The notes: generated by a model not told the origin, from the sequence alone. A stretch of DNA of 64,000 nucleotides from Pseudomonas sp. (GCF_030150285.1 NZ_JASLGE010000079.1:119832-183831), one strand, 5' to 3'; positions 50,722 through 60,267 are shown, counted from the first letter of the stretch. Translations and numbers: made by a program.

Positions 50722-51690
50722 TCAAGGCCGTGCCGCCTGCGAGGCGCTGGAACGGACCTCTCGGGCCGTGCGACCGAAATGCTGACGGAAATTGCGGGTA
50801 AATTGCGCTTGGTCGCTAAACCCCCACCGCATGGCCAGTTCGCCAATGGCCAAATGGCAATTGGGGTCGAGCAAGCCTCTATTGACCGCCTCCAGGCGGC
50901 GCAAGCGAATCCACTCGCCCAGGCTGTACGGCGTGTTGGTGAAGAGCTTATGCAGGTAGCGCACCGACAGGCCGCTGGCTTGAGCGATCATCTGCGGGTT
51001 CAGGTCGGGGTTGCCCAACTGCTGTTCAATATGGTGCTCGATTCGCTGCAGGTGCAGGGCCGTCAGGTTTGAGCTTTCGCTGTTGAGTACCCGGTCATCG
51101 TCACGCAGCGCCATTAACAAGGTGGACAGTGCGTGTTCCAGCAGCATATGGCGGGTGGGGGTGTCACATTCGTCGAAGCGCGCCGCGCACATGGCCAACA
51201 GATCAACAAAAACCCGGCCCACGCCGCGCTTCGCTTCGAAGCAGAAGCGGGTATAGCGTTCAGCCCCGCGCAGTTGACCTTGCAGTGCATGGGCGGGGAG
51301 CTTGAACACCCAAAGGTCGTTATCGTTTGCGTAGTGAAAGCGATAAGGCGCATCGCCGCGCTCGAAAATAAAGCCCCCGGGCTTGCACCGCAGCGCACGT
51401 CCGTCCTGCTCAAAATGCACTTCGCTGCGCCGGGGCACGGTCACCAGGTAACAGGCTTCACGGTCTTCACTGACCTGGGCCTTGCTACGCGAGTACCCCA
51501 ACTGGCTGGAACGCAGCCGGGACAGTGTCAGGGAGGTGCTGTGGGTTTCCCAGATTTGCAGGCTGCCGCTGAAGGTGCTGCTGGCGCTGAATTCCAGGGA
51601 AAGCGGGAAGTAAGCACTGCCGATGGCTTCTGCCCAACGAGGTTGACGTTCACTGTCAGGCCAATAACGGGTGGACAGCTTGCTTGCCAT
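50722..51690 (-). CDS. AraC-family regulator, OplR-like
   Basis: 322 aa. N-terminal AraC-binding-like sensor domain (about 20-200: LEFSASSTFSGSLQIWE, YLVTVPRRSEVHFEQDG, FIFERGDAPYRFHYA) and C-terminal double HTH (GLSVRYLHKLFTNTPYSLGEWIRLRRLEA, WGFSDQAQFTRNFRQHFG). It follows the lactam hydrolase gene on the same strand, 96 bp away, with the GCCGACGAC/GTCGTCGGC hairpin (51727-51748) in the gap. In P. putida an AraC regulator (OplR) adjoining oplBA responds to lactams; the same arrangement suggests this protein senses the lactam substrate and acts on the motif before oplB and the transporter gene. Confidence 0.83.
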   Translation of the reverse strand: MASKLSTRYWPDSERQPRWAEAIGSAYFPLSLEFSASSTFSGSLQIWETHSTSLTLSRLRSSQLGYSRSKAQVSEDREACYLVTVPRRSEVHFEQDGRALRCKPGGFIFERGDAPYRFHYANDNDLWVFKLPAHALQGQLRGAERYTRFCFEAKRGVGRVFVDLLAMCAARFDECDTPTRHMLLEHALSTLLMALRDDDRVLNSESSNLTALHLQRIEHHIEQQLGNPDLNPQMIAQASGLSVRYLHKLFTNTPYSLGEWIRLRRLEAVNRGLLDPNCHLAIGELAMRWGFSDQAQFTRNFRQHFGRTAREVRSSASQAARP

Positions 51691-51786
51691 TGCCGTTCCT
51701 CTTGTATTTTTTATTGTGAGGACGGTGCCGACGACATCAGTCGTCGGCCCGTTTACCTGCCATCCTTTGCTATTGCTTACAGGGGG

Positions 51787-53886
51787 TCAACCATTGGGTG
51801 TCAGGCGGTACGTGGCGCTAGGTGCCAACTCGGCTTGCCAGCCCGGCGGCACGACAATGTTGGTGGTCGCTTCCTCAATCACACACGGCCCCTGGATGAC
51901 TTGCCCGGCGTGCAGGCGGTCACCGTCGTAGACCGGTGTTTGCTGCCACGGGGCCTGGGCATCGAATAGCATCTGGCGATGGTCGACCGGGCTGGCCGCA
52001 GCGGCCAGGGTGGCGGCATCGGGCACCGGCAGTTCCGGCAAAGGCGGACGTTTCAAGCGCGCAATCACCGAGCATTCCAGGTTCACCAACTCGGCCGGGC
52101 TATCCGGTTCGTTATAGGAGAACAGCGCTTTGTGCCGCTCATGGAACGCTGTGCGCAGCGCAGCCAGCCCTTGCAGATCAAGCTGGTCGCATTCGAGCTC
52201 GACATTGCATTCGTGCACCTGGCCCGGGTAGCGAATCTCCAGGGTGTACAAGCAGTCCACGTTATTGCCCGCGCTGAAACCGTCCTCGCGCAGGTTGTTC
52301 ATGCCGCGCTCGCGCAGGTCGCGCAGGGTCTGGTTGAGCAAGGGCAAGTTGACCAGGTCGTCGTCCAGGCGCATCGGCATCGTGGTCAACTGGTCGTAGC
52401 GGATGTCCGACAGAATCTGGCCGAAGGCACACAGCCCCGAAGCCACTTTCGGGATCAGTACGACCTTGCTGCCAATCTCTTCAGCCAGGCGCATGACGTG
52501 CATCCCCGCCGCACCGCCCGCGCCAATCAGGGCGAAGTCGCGTGGGTCGTAACCGCGCTCTACCGAGACCCGGCGAATACCGCTGACCATGTTCAGGTTG
52601 ACCAGGGTGATGATGCCGATGGCGGCCCGTTCCACGCTGATGCCCAGGGGCTCGGCGATTTTGGTGCGAATGGCGTCAATTGCCGCCTGGCGATTCAAGC
52701 GAATGCTGCCGCCCAGCAAGGCACCGTCGGCCAGGTAGCCCAGGGCGAGGTTAGCGTCGGTGACGGTAGGCTCGACACCGCCTTTGCCGTAGCACACAGG
52801 CCCCGGGTTGGCACCCGCACTGCGCGGGCCCACTTGCAGCATGCCAAAGTCGTCCAGGTGGGCAATCGACCCGCCGCCGGCCCCGAGGGTTTCCACCTGA
52901 ATCATCGGCACGCCGATGCGGTAGCGCAGGAAGTCCGTGTCTTTGCTGAAGTTGGTGCGGCCCCCCTTGCTCAGGGTGATGTCGAACGACGTTCCGCCCA
53001 TGTCCACGGTGATGATGTTGTCGATGCCAAACGGTTCGGCCACGCACAGGCCCGCTTGCGGCGCGGAAGCCGGGCCGGAGTTGATCGCATTGACCGCACG
53101 CTCGCGCATGATCACGCCCGGTGCCAGGCCGCCGTTGGACTGGAAGTAGCGCGTCGGTTGCTGCGCGCCGAGTTCCTCGAACAGCGTGTCAATGCGCTCG
53201 ATGTAGCGGCCCATGATCGGGCTCAGGTAGGCGTTGACCACGGTGGTCGAAGTGCGTGTGTATTCACGGATCTGTGGGAACACTTCATTGCCGGTGCAGA
53301 CAAACACGTCGGGCAGCGCCGCCCGTACCATCTCGGCGGCACGTTGTTCGTGGCTCGGGTTGCGCACCGACCAGACGAAGGAGATCGCCACGGCTTTGAC
53401 GTCCTGCTCGCGGAAGTACTCGATGGCTGCGCGAATGGCGTCTTCGTCCAGCGCGGTGTGTTCGCGGCCGTCACTGATGATCCGGCCGCGAATCGGCCGG
53501 CGCAGGTGGCGGGGCACCAGCATGTGGGCCGGCGGGTAGGTGGCGTCGTAGCGGTAGCCGTCTTCCTTGTGGCCCAGGCGGATTTCCAGGCTGTCTTCAT
53601 GGCCGTCGGTACACAACAGGCCGACCTTGACCCCGGTTTTTTCGATCAGGGCGTTCAGGGCCACGGTGGTGCCGTTAATGCACAGGTCGCAGTCGGCGAT
53701 GATCTCGGCCGGGGTGCGGCCCAGCGCATCAGCGATTTGCGCGAGGCCGTTGCGGATGGCCAGGGTGCCGTCATGGGGCGTCGAAGGTGCCTTGAATAGC
53801 TGCACGTTGCCGCTGCGGTCAGCGATGATGAAGTCGGTAAACGTGCCGCCGGCATCGATGCCCAGACGATATTGTTGCTTGTTCAT
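51787..53886 (-). CDS. ATP-dependent hydantoinase/oxoprolinase subunit A (OplA/HyuA type)
   Basis: 699 aa from ATG 53886, chosen because YRLGIDAGGTFTDFIIADRSG should start the protein. ASKHA-type ATPase with DAGGTFTDF near the N-terminus, the domain-A motif TVDMGGTSFDI, and VETLGAGGGSIAHLD. The family hydrolyses cyclic amides (5-oxoproline, hydantoins, lactams) using ATP together with subunit B. The gap from the B gene is 39 bp. With an omega-aminotransferase and semialdehyde dehydrogenase in the same cluster, a lactam such as valerolactam is the best-supported substrate; N-methylhydantoin or 5-oxoproline are alternatives. Confidence 0.88.
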   Translation of the reverse strand: MNKQQYRLGIDAGGTFTDFIIADRSGNVQLFKAPSTPHDGTLAIRNGLAQIADALGRTPAEIIADCDLCINGTTVALNALIEKTGVKVGLLCTDGHEDSLEIRLGHKEDGYRYDATYPPAHMLVPRHLRRPIRGRIISDGREHTALDEDAIRAAIEYFREQDVKAVAISFVWSVRNPSHEQRAAEMVRAALPDVFVCTGNEVFPQIREYTRTSTTVVNAYLSPIMGRYIERIDTLFEELGAQQPTRYFQSNGGLAPGVIMRERAVNAINSGPASAPQAGLCVAEPFGIDNIITVDMGGTSFDITLSKGGRTNFSKDTDFLRYRIGVPMIQVETLGAGGGSIAHLDDFGMLQVGPRSAGANPGPVCYGKGGVEPTVTDANLALGYLADGALLGGSIRLNRQAAIDAIRTKIAEPLGISVERAAIGIITLVNLNMVSGIRRVSVERGYDPRDFALIGAGGAAGMHVMRLAEEIGSKVVLIPKVASGLCAFGQILSDIRYDQLTTMPMRLDDDLVNLPLLNQTLRDLRERGMNNLREDGFSAGNNVDCLYTLEIRYPGQVHECNVELECDQLDLQGLAALRTAFHERHKALFSYNEPDSPAELVNLECSVIARLKRPPLPELPVPDAATLAAAASPVDHRQMLFDAQAPWQQTPVYDGDRLHAGQVIQGPCVIEEATTNIVVPPGWQAELAPSATYRLTPNG

Positions 53887-53925
53887 GATGTACGTCTCTA
53901 CGTTGCTCAAGGGGGGCCGGGGCGA

Positions 53926-55671
53926 TTACTGCTCGGCGCGGGTGGCGTGGGTCGCGGCTTCATCCAGCTGACCGTTACTGTCGAGCACGACGCCGTATTC
54001 CAGGCGCGCGCCTTGCGGTGAAACCAGGCCGTTGAGAACGTCGTTCAGCACGCGTGCGACCGGGCGCTGGAAGGGGTTGCCGTAGCCGCCACCGCCCGGG
54101 TTGACGTTGATCACACGTTCGCCCGGTTGCGCGGTCAGTTGAGCGTTGTAGGTGAAATGGTCTTCTTCGCCGTTTTCTTTACGATGGATCAGGCGACCCA
54201 GCTTGGGTTCGAGCAACAGGTTGGTGGCCCCGGCCGCGCCGGCGGTCGGTAATTGTCGACCTTCACCGAAGCCGATGACGGTCATGGCGTGGTTCAACGG
54301 TTCGATTTCGAGGCGCGTGCCCGAGCCGCCCCGATGCTCACCGGCCCCGCCGCTGTCGGTCATCAGGCTGTAGCGGTGGATCAGGATCGGGTAGGAGTAC
54401 TCCAGCAACTCGATATCGCCGGACATCAGCGCGCCGAAGCAGCACAGCGGGCCGCAGGCCGACCAGCCGTCCATTTCCTTGTTCGCACCGGCCCCGGAAA
54501 TGATCGACGCCAGCACCATGGTCACGTATTCGTCGTTGTTGCTGCGCGGGTCATGGCCGGCAATGTTGATCCCGCTGGCATGGCCCCACGAGGCCGTGAC
54601 GCGGTCGGGTGCGGCTTGCTCCAGCGCAAGGCGCACGGCGTCCGCTAGGGTTTCCATGGGGGTCGTGGTGCTGTTGACGTGTGGCGCGGGTTCTTTGGCG
54701 TTGCACAGTGTGCCGTGCGGCCCCAGGTCGACGGTGACGCAGCGGTACAGCCCCTCGTTATAGGGCGGCGGCACCTGGGCGAACATCATCATGCCCAGGT
54801 AGACCCCGGACACGGAGTTGCCCGCGTAAGAGTTGATGAAGTAAGGCACTTGCGGCGGGCTGTCGATGATCACATGCACTTCGTCGCCGCGAATTTCTAC
54901 CTGAGCGGTGATCGCCAGTTCGCCCAGGCCGTGACCCGAGTCTTCCAGCACGGCGGTGCCGGTGTAGATACCGTCTGGCACGTCGCGCAGCAGCGAACGC
55001 ATATGACGGTCGGCCATGTCTTTCAATTCAGCGATACAGGCCCGTACCTGCTCTACGCCATAGCGGTCGAGCAGTTCCAGCAGGTGACGTTCACCGACGC
55101 TGCAGGCTCCGTATTGCGCGTTCAGGTCGCCTTCCTGGTAAGCCCGGGCGCGCATGTTGGTCAGCAGCAGGTTGATCACGTCTTCGCGACGTTTGCCTTG
55201 CGACCACAGTTTCACCGGCGGGATGCGCAGGCCTTCGGCGTAGATTTCCTTGGCGTCCGGGTTGTAGCCGGCGGGAACCGGGCCGCCGATGTCGGTCAAG
55301 TGGCCTTTACAGACGGTCCAGAACACCAGTTCGCCCTTGTAGAACACGGGCTTGTACATGCAGCAGTCGAGGATATGGCTGCCCGCGTAGGCGGGGTCGT
55401 TGTGATAAATCACGTCGCCTTCGACCACGTCGTCGCCGAAGAAGCCAGCCACGCACTTCATTGCCGGGATCAACGAACCCAGGTGGATGGGAATGTCCTG
55501 GCCCTGCAGAATCATTTCGGGGAAGTGGTCGAAAAGCGCGTTGGAATAGTCGTGAGCCAGGTTGAAAACGCTCGAACGGCTCGTTTTTTCCAGCGTCAAC
55601 GTCATTTCACGCTGCGCGGTTTCAAGTGCGCCTCGCACAACAGCAAGGGTGATCGGATCTACTGTACTCAT
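53926..55671 (-). CDS. ATP-dependent hydantoinase/oxoprolinase subunit B (OplB/HyuB type)
   Basis: 581 aa, the usual length. Starts MSTVDPITLAVVRGALETAQ; conserved FNLAHDYSNALFDHFPEMILQGQDIPIHLGSL (in two blocks), GDVIYHNDPAYAGSHILD, HLTDIGGPVPAGYNP, NVNPGGGGYGNPFQRP at the C-terminus, which is the standard family end. Catalytic partner of subunit A. Cotranscribed; upstream at 55776-55794 is a copy of the 19-bp shared motif. Substrate discussion is given under subunit A. Confidence 0.88.
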   Translation of the reverse strand: MSTVDPITLAVVRGALETAQREMTLTLEKTSRSSVFNLAHDYSNALFDHFPEMILQGQDIPIHLGSLIPAMKCVAGFFGDDVVEGDVIYHNDPAYAGSHILDCCMYKPVFYKGELVFWTVCKGHLTDIGGPVPAGYNPDAKEIYAEGLRIPPVKLWSQGKRREDVINLLLTNMRARAYQEGDLNAQYGACSVGERHLLELLDRYGVEQVRACIAELKDMADRHMRSLLRDVPDGIYTGTAVLEDSGHGLGELAITAQVEIRGDEVHVIIDSPPQVPYFINSYAGNSVSGVYLGMMMFAQVPPPYNEGLYRCVTVDLGPHGTLCNAKEPAPHVNSTTTPMETLADAVRLALEQAAPDRVTASWGHASGINIAGHDPRSNNDEYVTMVLASIISGAGANKEMDGWSACGPLCCFGALMSGDIELLEYSYPILIHRYSLMTDSGGAGEHRGGSGTRLEIEPLNHAMTVIGFGEGRQLPTAGAAGATNLLLEPKLGRLIHRKENGEEDHFTYNAQLTAQPGERVINVNPGGGGYGNPFQRPVARVLNDVLNGLVSPQGARLEYGVVLDSNGQLDEAATHATRAEQ

Positions 55672-55767
55672 GGGTCACCACACATCTTATTGTTATCCAG
55701 GGGCCAGGACGGATGTCTGGCCCGCACACATAATTACGCGCAGAGACGGAAGCTGGATTGGCGTAAA

Positions 55768-55795
55768 GTGCACTGTTTATTGTTCTTCAGTGCAC
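55768..55795 (-). promoter_or_regulatory. inverted repeat and shared 19-mer before oplB-like gene
   Basis: GTGCACTG (55768-55775) and CAGTGCAC (55788-55795) are perfect 8-bp arms with 12-bp spacing. The right part, read on the minus strand as TGCACTGAAGAACAATAAA (55776-55794), matches 16 of 19 bases of the motif at 57301-57319 before the transporter gene. Likely operator; it lies 97 bp upstream of the subunit B start. Confidence 0.6.
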
Positions 55796-55856
55796 AGGCC
55801 AAGGCGTTCGAACGGGCCCATGCAGGCCCGGCCCGGGTCCGCTCAAGCCATGAGGC

Positions 55857-57218
55857 TCAGGTGCAATTGGCGCGCAGGAACCAACTGCGTTTGGCGCTGT
55901 TGAGCAGCAGCCAATAGGCGCAGAACGCGCTGAAGAAGGCGATGGGTGCCGAGAAGGTCGCCAGTGTGGGGTTGTTGCTGTTGAGCAGCGCAATGCCCAG
56001 CCCGGCTGCGAAGAACCACGCGCCCAGCCCGCACGGGTTGAACGCGCTGACCCGATCCAGTTCGTACTCGATCTTGCCTTCAAACAGCTGGGTGTACCGT
56101 GGCGAGAAAATATGTGCCAGGGCAATCGCGACCCAGGCCACCACGAAAATGCTCTGGTACGCCAACGCCTGCAGGATGTAGTCGAACACGTTCAGGCGCA
56201 TCAAGGTGTACACCAGCGCGCCGACGGCGATGGCCCAGACCAGGTAGGGCACGTTGGCCAGCCCCAGGCGGGCGAAGAACGCCTGCATATTGGTCGCCGC
56301 CATAAAGAAGTTGGCTGAGTTGATGCGGGTCTGGCTGACCCAGACGAAGATCAGGCCCCAGATGCCCATCAACTCAATGATCGCCATGACCACCGACACT
56401 TCCGTGACGCCGCCGGGCGTGGGGATGGTCCCGGCGACAAAAATCCCGATCACGCCATTGATCAAAAAGGTGAAGGTGTAAAACGGCAGGCCGAAGTTGA
56501 AACGGCTGTGGTACTGCGCGTCTTCCTTGCGGCCGTAACGGGCGTAGTCCCAGGTGTACATCATCAAAATCCACACGCCCATAAAGTACGTGAAGCAGTT
56601 CCACCAGCCGTTTTCTACCGGGCCTTGCGCCGGGCCCATTTCCAACCACGCCGAGCTGTAACCGTACTCGACGACGATCATTACGACGAGCGCCACCAGG
56701 CCGATCAGGTAGAAGGGCAGCAGCGCGCCGTTGAGCTTGTCCATCCAGCTTTGCACGCGGCCGAAAATCAGCGGCACGCTGTACAGCACCACGAGCAGGT
56801 ACGCCTGGTTCAAGCTCAACTGCGAGACGTATTGATGAATCGCGATGGCGATCACCGAGCCTTCGAACACGCTGTAGTAGGTGGCGGTGGCGAAGAAGAT
56901 CAGGGTGGCCAGGGCCGAGCCGGTACGGCCGAATAACACGCGCGAAAACAGCGCCACGGAAAGGCCGGTTTTGATGGCGTAGCGGGAGATGAAGCCGTTG
57001 ATAACGGCGTAGGTGATGACCGACAGCACCAGGCCGATGATGGCGTTGGCGGTGCCGAAGCTCATCGCCAGGGTGGCCGAGACCACCAGCCAGAACATGG
57101 CGCTGCAAATGCCCCACCAGGCCATCGTCAGCGACACTTTACTCATGCGGTGTGAATCCGGGACGGCAACGACCGAATAGTCGACGCTGTCGCCTTGCTT
57201 CTTGGGGGTTGAGGCCAT
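55857..57218 (-). CDS. NCS1-family transporter (purine-cytosine/hydantoin permease type)
   Basis: 453 aa with 12 hydrophobic segments: VSLTMAWWGICSAMFWLV with the Trp-rich TM1, LFGRTGSALATLIFFATATYY, FTYFMGVWILMMYTWDYARYGRKED and SPRYTQLFEGKIEYELDR before the last pair. The family imports cyclic nitrogen compounds (cytosine, allantoin, hydantoins), coupled to Na+ or H+. Clustered with an ATP-dependent cyclic amide hydrolase, it should import the same ring compound. The gap to the subunit B gene is 185 bp with a promoter-like operator, so both share control but may be separately initiated. Confidence 0.88.
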   Translation of the reverse strand: MASTPKKQGDSVDYSVVAVPDSHRMSKVSLTMAWWGICSAMFWLVVSATLAMSFGTANAIIGLVLSVITYAVINGFISRYAIKTGLSVALFSRVLFGRTGSALATLIFFATATYYSVFEGSVIAIAIHQYVSQLSLNQAYLLVVLYSVPLIFGRVQSWMDKLNGALLPFYLIGLVALVVMIVVEYGYSSAWLEMGPAQGPVENGWWNCFTYFMGVWILMMYTWDYARYGRKEDAQYHSRFNFGLPFYTFTFLINGVIGIFVAGTIPTPGGVTEVSVVMAIIELMGIWGLIFVWVSQTRINSANFFMAATNMQAFFARLGLANVPYLVWAIAVGALVYTLMRLNVFDYILQALAYQSIFVVAWVAIALAHIFSPRYTQLFEGKIEYELDRVSAFNPCGLGAWFFAAGLGIALLNSNNPTLATFSAPIAFFSAFCAYWLLLNSAKRSWFLRANCT

Positions 57219-57300
57219 GGCTCTTCTCTTTATTTTTGTCGTTGAAGAGTCATGAGGGTAGGAGAGTCGCCGAGGGCGATGATTGCATCAGGCGGCCCTA

Positions 57301-57319
57301 TTTTTTGTCATTCAGTGCA
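57301..57319 (-). promoter_or_regulatory. shared 19-mer before NCS1 transporter gene
   Basis: On the minus strand TGCACTGAATGACAAAAAA, 16/19 identical to the site before the oplB-like gene (consensus TGCACTGAANNACAANAAA). It lies 83 bp before the transporter start and just downstream of the aminotransferase operon terminator. Confidence 0.6.
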
Positions 57320-57355
57320 TGGGGCTCAGGGGTTAATCACGGCCTTATTGACGCA

Positions 57356-57384
57356 AAAACGCCGCGTGCATAGCACGCGGCGTT
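57356..57384 (-). terminator. rho-independent terminator of csiD-lhgO-gabD-aminotransferase run
   Basis: ACGCCGCGTGC-ATA-GCACGCGGCGT, a perfect 11-bp stem, with a T-run on the minus strand. It separates this operon from the NCS1-oplBA-like operon. Confidence 0.92.
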
Positions 57385-57409
57385 GGGGTCGTTCAGTCAC
57401 CGCGCCGGT

Positions 57410-58786
57410 TTAGCGGCTGGCGTTGAACCACTGTTGGGTTTCGTCGAGTGAACGGTCGAAACGCTCAACGATCAGGCGAATCTCAGCTTCGCTGGTGATC
57501 AGTGGTGGGCAGAACGCAATGGCATCGCCCATGTTGCGCGTGATCATCCCGTGCGCCTGGGCCCGGCCCGCCAGGTAGCGGCCCAACTTGCCAACGGTGT
57601 CGAACGGCGCTTTGCTGGTGCGATCTGCGACCAGTTCCACCGCCGCGATCAAGCCTACGCCTCGCACTTCGCCCACCAACGGGTGGTCGGCGAACTGGCG
57701 CAGGCCGTTTTGAAGCAGGATGCCCATTTCGGCCGCATGCTGAACCAGGTGGTCTTCTTCGATGATCTTGATGTTTTCCAGTGCCACGGCGGCCGCGACC
57801 GGGTGGCCGCTGGCGGTGAAACCGTGGCCGAAGGTGCCCAGGGCGTGGCTCTGGTCGGCGATGTCCTGATACAACGCGTCGTTAATCAGAATCGCCGAGA
57901 TCGGCTGGTACGAAGACGACAGTTGCTTGGACAGCACCATGACATCCGGTTTGATGCCAAAGGTTTCGCAACCGAACATCTTGCCGGTACGGCCAAAGCC
58001 GCAGATCACTTCGTCGGCCACGATCAGCACGTCGTGCTTGCGGCACACCGCCTGGATTTTTTCCCAGTAGGTGCGCGGTGGCACGATCACGCCGCCAGCG
58101 CCCATCAACGGCTCGGCGTAGAACGCGGCGACGGTTTCAGCCCCTTCACGCAGGATCATCGCTTCCAGCTCGGCGGCGAGGCGGTCAGCGAACTGCTCCT
58201 CGCTTTCACCTGCCAGCGCCTGGCGATAGTGGTGCGGGTTGCCGACATGGAAAAAGCCTGGCAATGGCACGTCAAAGCCGCGCTGGTTGGCCGGCAGGCC
58301 GGTCAGGCTGGCGCTGACAATGGTGATGCCGTGGTAGGCATTGAAGCGGCTGATGAACTTCTTTTTGGCCGGTTTACCGATGGCGTTGTTGCGATACCAG
58401 ATCAACTTGACCACGGTGTCGTTGGCTTCGGAGCCGGAGTTGGTGAACAGCACCTTGCTCATTGGCACGGGGGCGATTTGCAGCAGCTTTTCGGCCAGCT
58501 CGATGCTGGGCGCGTGCGCTTTGTGGCTGAACAGGTGGTAGAACGGCAGCGTGCGCAACTGGTGTTCGGCCGCCTTGATCAGGCGCTCATTGCTAAAGCC
58601 CAGCGCCGCGCTCCAGAGGCCGGACATCGCCTCGATGTAGGGCTTGCCCTGGTCATCGTAAACATAGATCCCTTCACCGCGCTCGATGATCAGTGGCCCG
58701 ACTTCTTCGTGGGCGCGTGCATCGGTGTAGGGGTGCAGTTGGCTTTTTACGTCTTTTTCGGCGAGTGACGCGTTAGGGGTGTTCAT
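57410..58786 (-). CDS. class III omega-aminotransferase (PLP)
   Basis: 458 aa from ATG 58786; longer than classical GabT (about 425 aa) and more like omega-amino acid or putrescine:pyruvate aminotransferases. PLP Lys in MVLSKQLSSSY, aromatic-acidic motif IVADEVICGFGRTG, GSEANDTVVKL, FNAYHGITIVSASLTG and YAEPLMGAGGV. It would convert an omega-amino acid (5-aminovalerate, GABA, or 6-aminocaproate) to the semialdehyde. It replaces gabT in an otherwise csiD-lhgO-gabD-like order and lies 32 bp after the dehydrogenase gene. Confidence 0.87.
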   Translation of the reverse strand: MNTPNASLAEKDVKSQLHPYTDARAHEEVGPLIIERGEGIYVYDDQGKPYIEAMSGLWSAALGFSNERLIKAAEHQLRTLPFYHLFSHKAHAPSIELAEKLLQIAPVPMSKVLFTNSGSEANDTVVKLIWYRNNAIGKPAKKKFISRFNAYHGITIVSASLTGLPANQRGFDVPLPGFFHVGNPHHYRQALAGESEEQFADRLAAELEAMILREGAETVAAFYAEPLMGAGGVIVPPRTYWEKIQAVCRKHDVLIVADEVICGFGRTGKMFGCETFGIKPDVMVLSKQLSSSYQPISAILINDALYQDIADQSHALGTFGHGFTASGHPVAAAVALENIKIIEEDHLVQHAAEMGILLQNGLRQFADHPLVGEVRGVGLIAAVELVADRTSKAPFDTVGKLGRYLAGRAQAHGMITRNMGDAIAFCPPLITSEAEIRLIVERFDRSLDETQQWFNASR

Positions 58787-58818
58787 CGCAAGGTACTCCT
58801 TAGTAAAGGCGCGGGCGG

Positions 58819-60267
58819 TTAAATGCCAATGCACAGGTATTTGATTTCCAGGTAGTCTTCGATGCCGTATTTGGAGCCTTCACGGCCCAGGCCCGAAGCC
58901 TTGATGCCGCCAAACGGGGCGACTTCGTTGGAGATGATCCCGGTGTTGACGCCGACGATGCCGTACTCCAGCGCCTCGCCCACACGGAACACGCGGCTCA
59001 GGTCGCGGGCATAGAAATACGACGCCAGGCCGAATTCAGTGTCGTTGGCCATGGCGATCACATCAGCTTCATCCTTGAAGCGAAACAGCGGTGCCAACGG
59101 GCCGAAGGTTTCTTCCTTGGCGACGGCGGCGTTGCGCGGTACATCCACCAGCACGGTCGGTTCGAAGAAGGTGCCACCCAAGGTGTGCGGCTTGCCGCCC
59201 AGCACCACGCGCGCGCCTTTGCTCACGGCATCGTCGATGTGTTCCTGAACCTTGGCCATGGCCTTGGCGTCGATCAGCGGGCCGGTGGTGACGCCGGCTT
59301 CCAGGCCGTTGCCCAGGCTCAGTTTGGCGACGGCGGCGGTGAGTTTTTCGACGAAAATATCGTAGACACCGTCCTGGATATACAGGCGGTTGGCACACAC
59401 GCAGGTCTGCCCGTTGTTGCGGTATTTGGACACCAGCGCACCGTCGACGGCGGCGTCGATATCGGCATCATCGAACACGATAAACGGAGCATTGCCGCCC
59501 AGTTCCAGCGATACCTTTTTGATGTCCTTGGCGCACTCGGCCATCAGCAACCGGCCAATATCAGTAGAGCCGGTAAACGTCAGCTTGCGCACAATCGGGT
59601 TGCCGGTCAGTTCGCCGCCCACTTCGCCGGCACTGCCGGTGACCACGTTGAACACGCCTTTGGGGATGCCCGCACGCTCGGCCAGTTCGGCCAGGGCCAG
59701 GGCTGAGTAAGGGGTTTGCGACGCCGGTTTGAGCACCATGGTGCAACCGGCGGCCAGTGCCGGGCCTGCCTTGCGGGTGATCATCGCCGACGGGAAGTTC
59801 CACGGGGTGATGGCGGCAGTCACACCGATGGGCTGTTTGAGCACCATCAGGCGTTTGTCGGCCTGGTGGCCCGGGATCATGTCGCCATACACGCGCTTGG
59901 CTTCTTCCGCGAACCACTCCAGGAAGGAGGCCGCGTAAGTGATTTCGCCCCGCGATTCGGTCAGTGGCTTGCCTTGCTCCAGCGTCATCAGGCGCGCCAG
60001 GTCTTCCTGGTTGGCGATCATCAGCTCGAACCATTTGCGCAGCTTGTTGGCACGCTCTTTTGCTGTCAGCGCCCGCCAGGCCGGCAGCGCCTTGTCGGCG
60101 GCTTCAATGGCACGGCGGGTTTCGCCGGCACCCATTTTGGGCACGGTGCCAATGATTTCACCGGTGGCCGGGTTGTTCACTTTGAGCGTCTGGCCGCTGT
60201 CGGCCTCTACCCAGGCTCCGTCGATATAGGCGTGTTGGCGAAACAGTTGCGGGTCGTTGAGTTGCAC
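58819..60267 (-). CDS. gabD: succinate/glutarate-semialdehyde dehydrogenase (GabD/DavD family)
   Basis: 482 aa. Catalytic Cys in GQTCVCANR and Glu in SLELGGNAPFIVF; VKYLCIGI-type C-terminus (EIKYLCIGI). Starts MQLNDPQLFRQHAYIDGAW. Oxidises succinate or glutarate semialdehyde with NAD(P)+. In a csiD-lhgO operon the C5 substrate, glutarate semialdehyde, is the better fit. A paralogue lies in the carnitine cluster at 7.2-8.7 kb with the same length and end. The gap to lhgO is 36 bp. Confidence 0.92.
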   Translation of the reverse strand: MQLNDPQLFRQHAYIDGAWVEADSGQTLKVNNPATGEIIGTVPKMGAGETRRAIEAADKALPAWRALTAKERANKLRKWFELMIANQEDLARLMTLEQGKPLTESRGEITYAASFLEWFAEEAKRVYGDMIPGHQADKRLMVLKQPIGVTAAITPWNFPSAMITRKAGPALAAGCTMVLKPASQTPYSALALAELAERAGIPKGVFNVVTGSAGEVGGELTGNPIVRKLTFTGSTDIGRLLMAECAKDIKKVSLELGGNAPFIVFDDADIDAAVDGALVSKYRNNGQTCVCANRLYIQDGVYDIFVEKLTAAVAKLSLGNGLEAGVTTGPLIDAKAMAKVQEHIDDAVSKGARVVLGGKPHTLGGTFFEPTVLVDVPRNAAVAKEETFGPLAPLFRFKDEADVIAMANDTEFGLASYFYARDLSRVFRVGEALEYGIVGVNTGIISNEVAPFGGIKASGLGREGSKYGIEDYLEIKYLCIGI

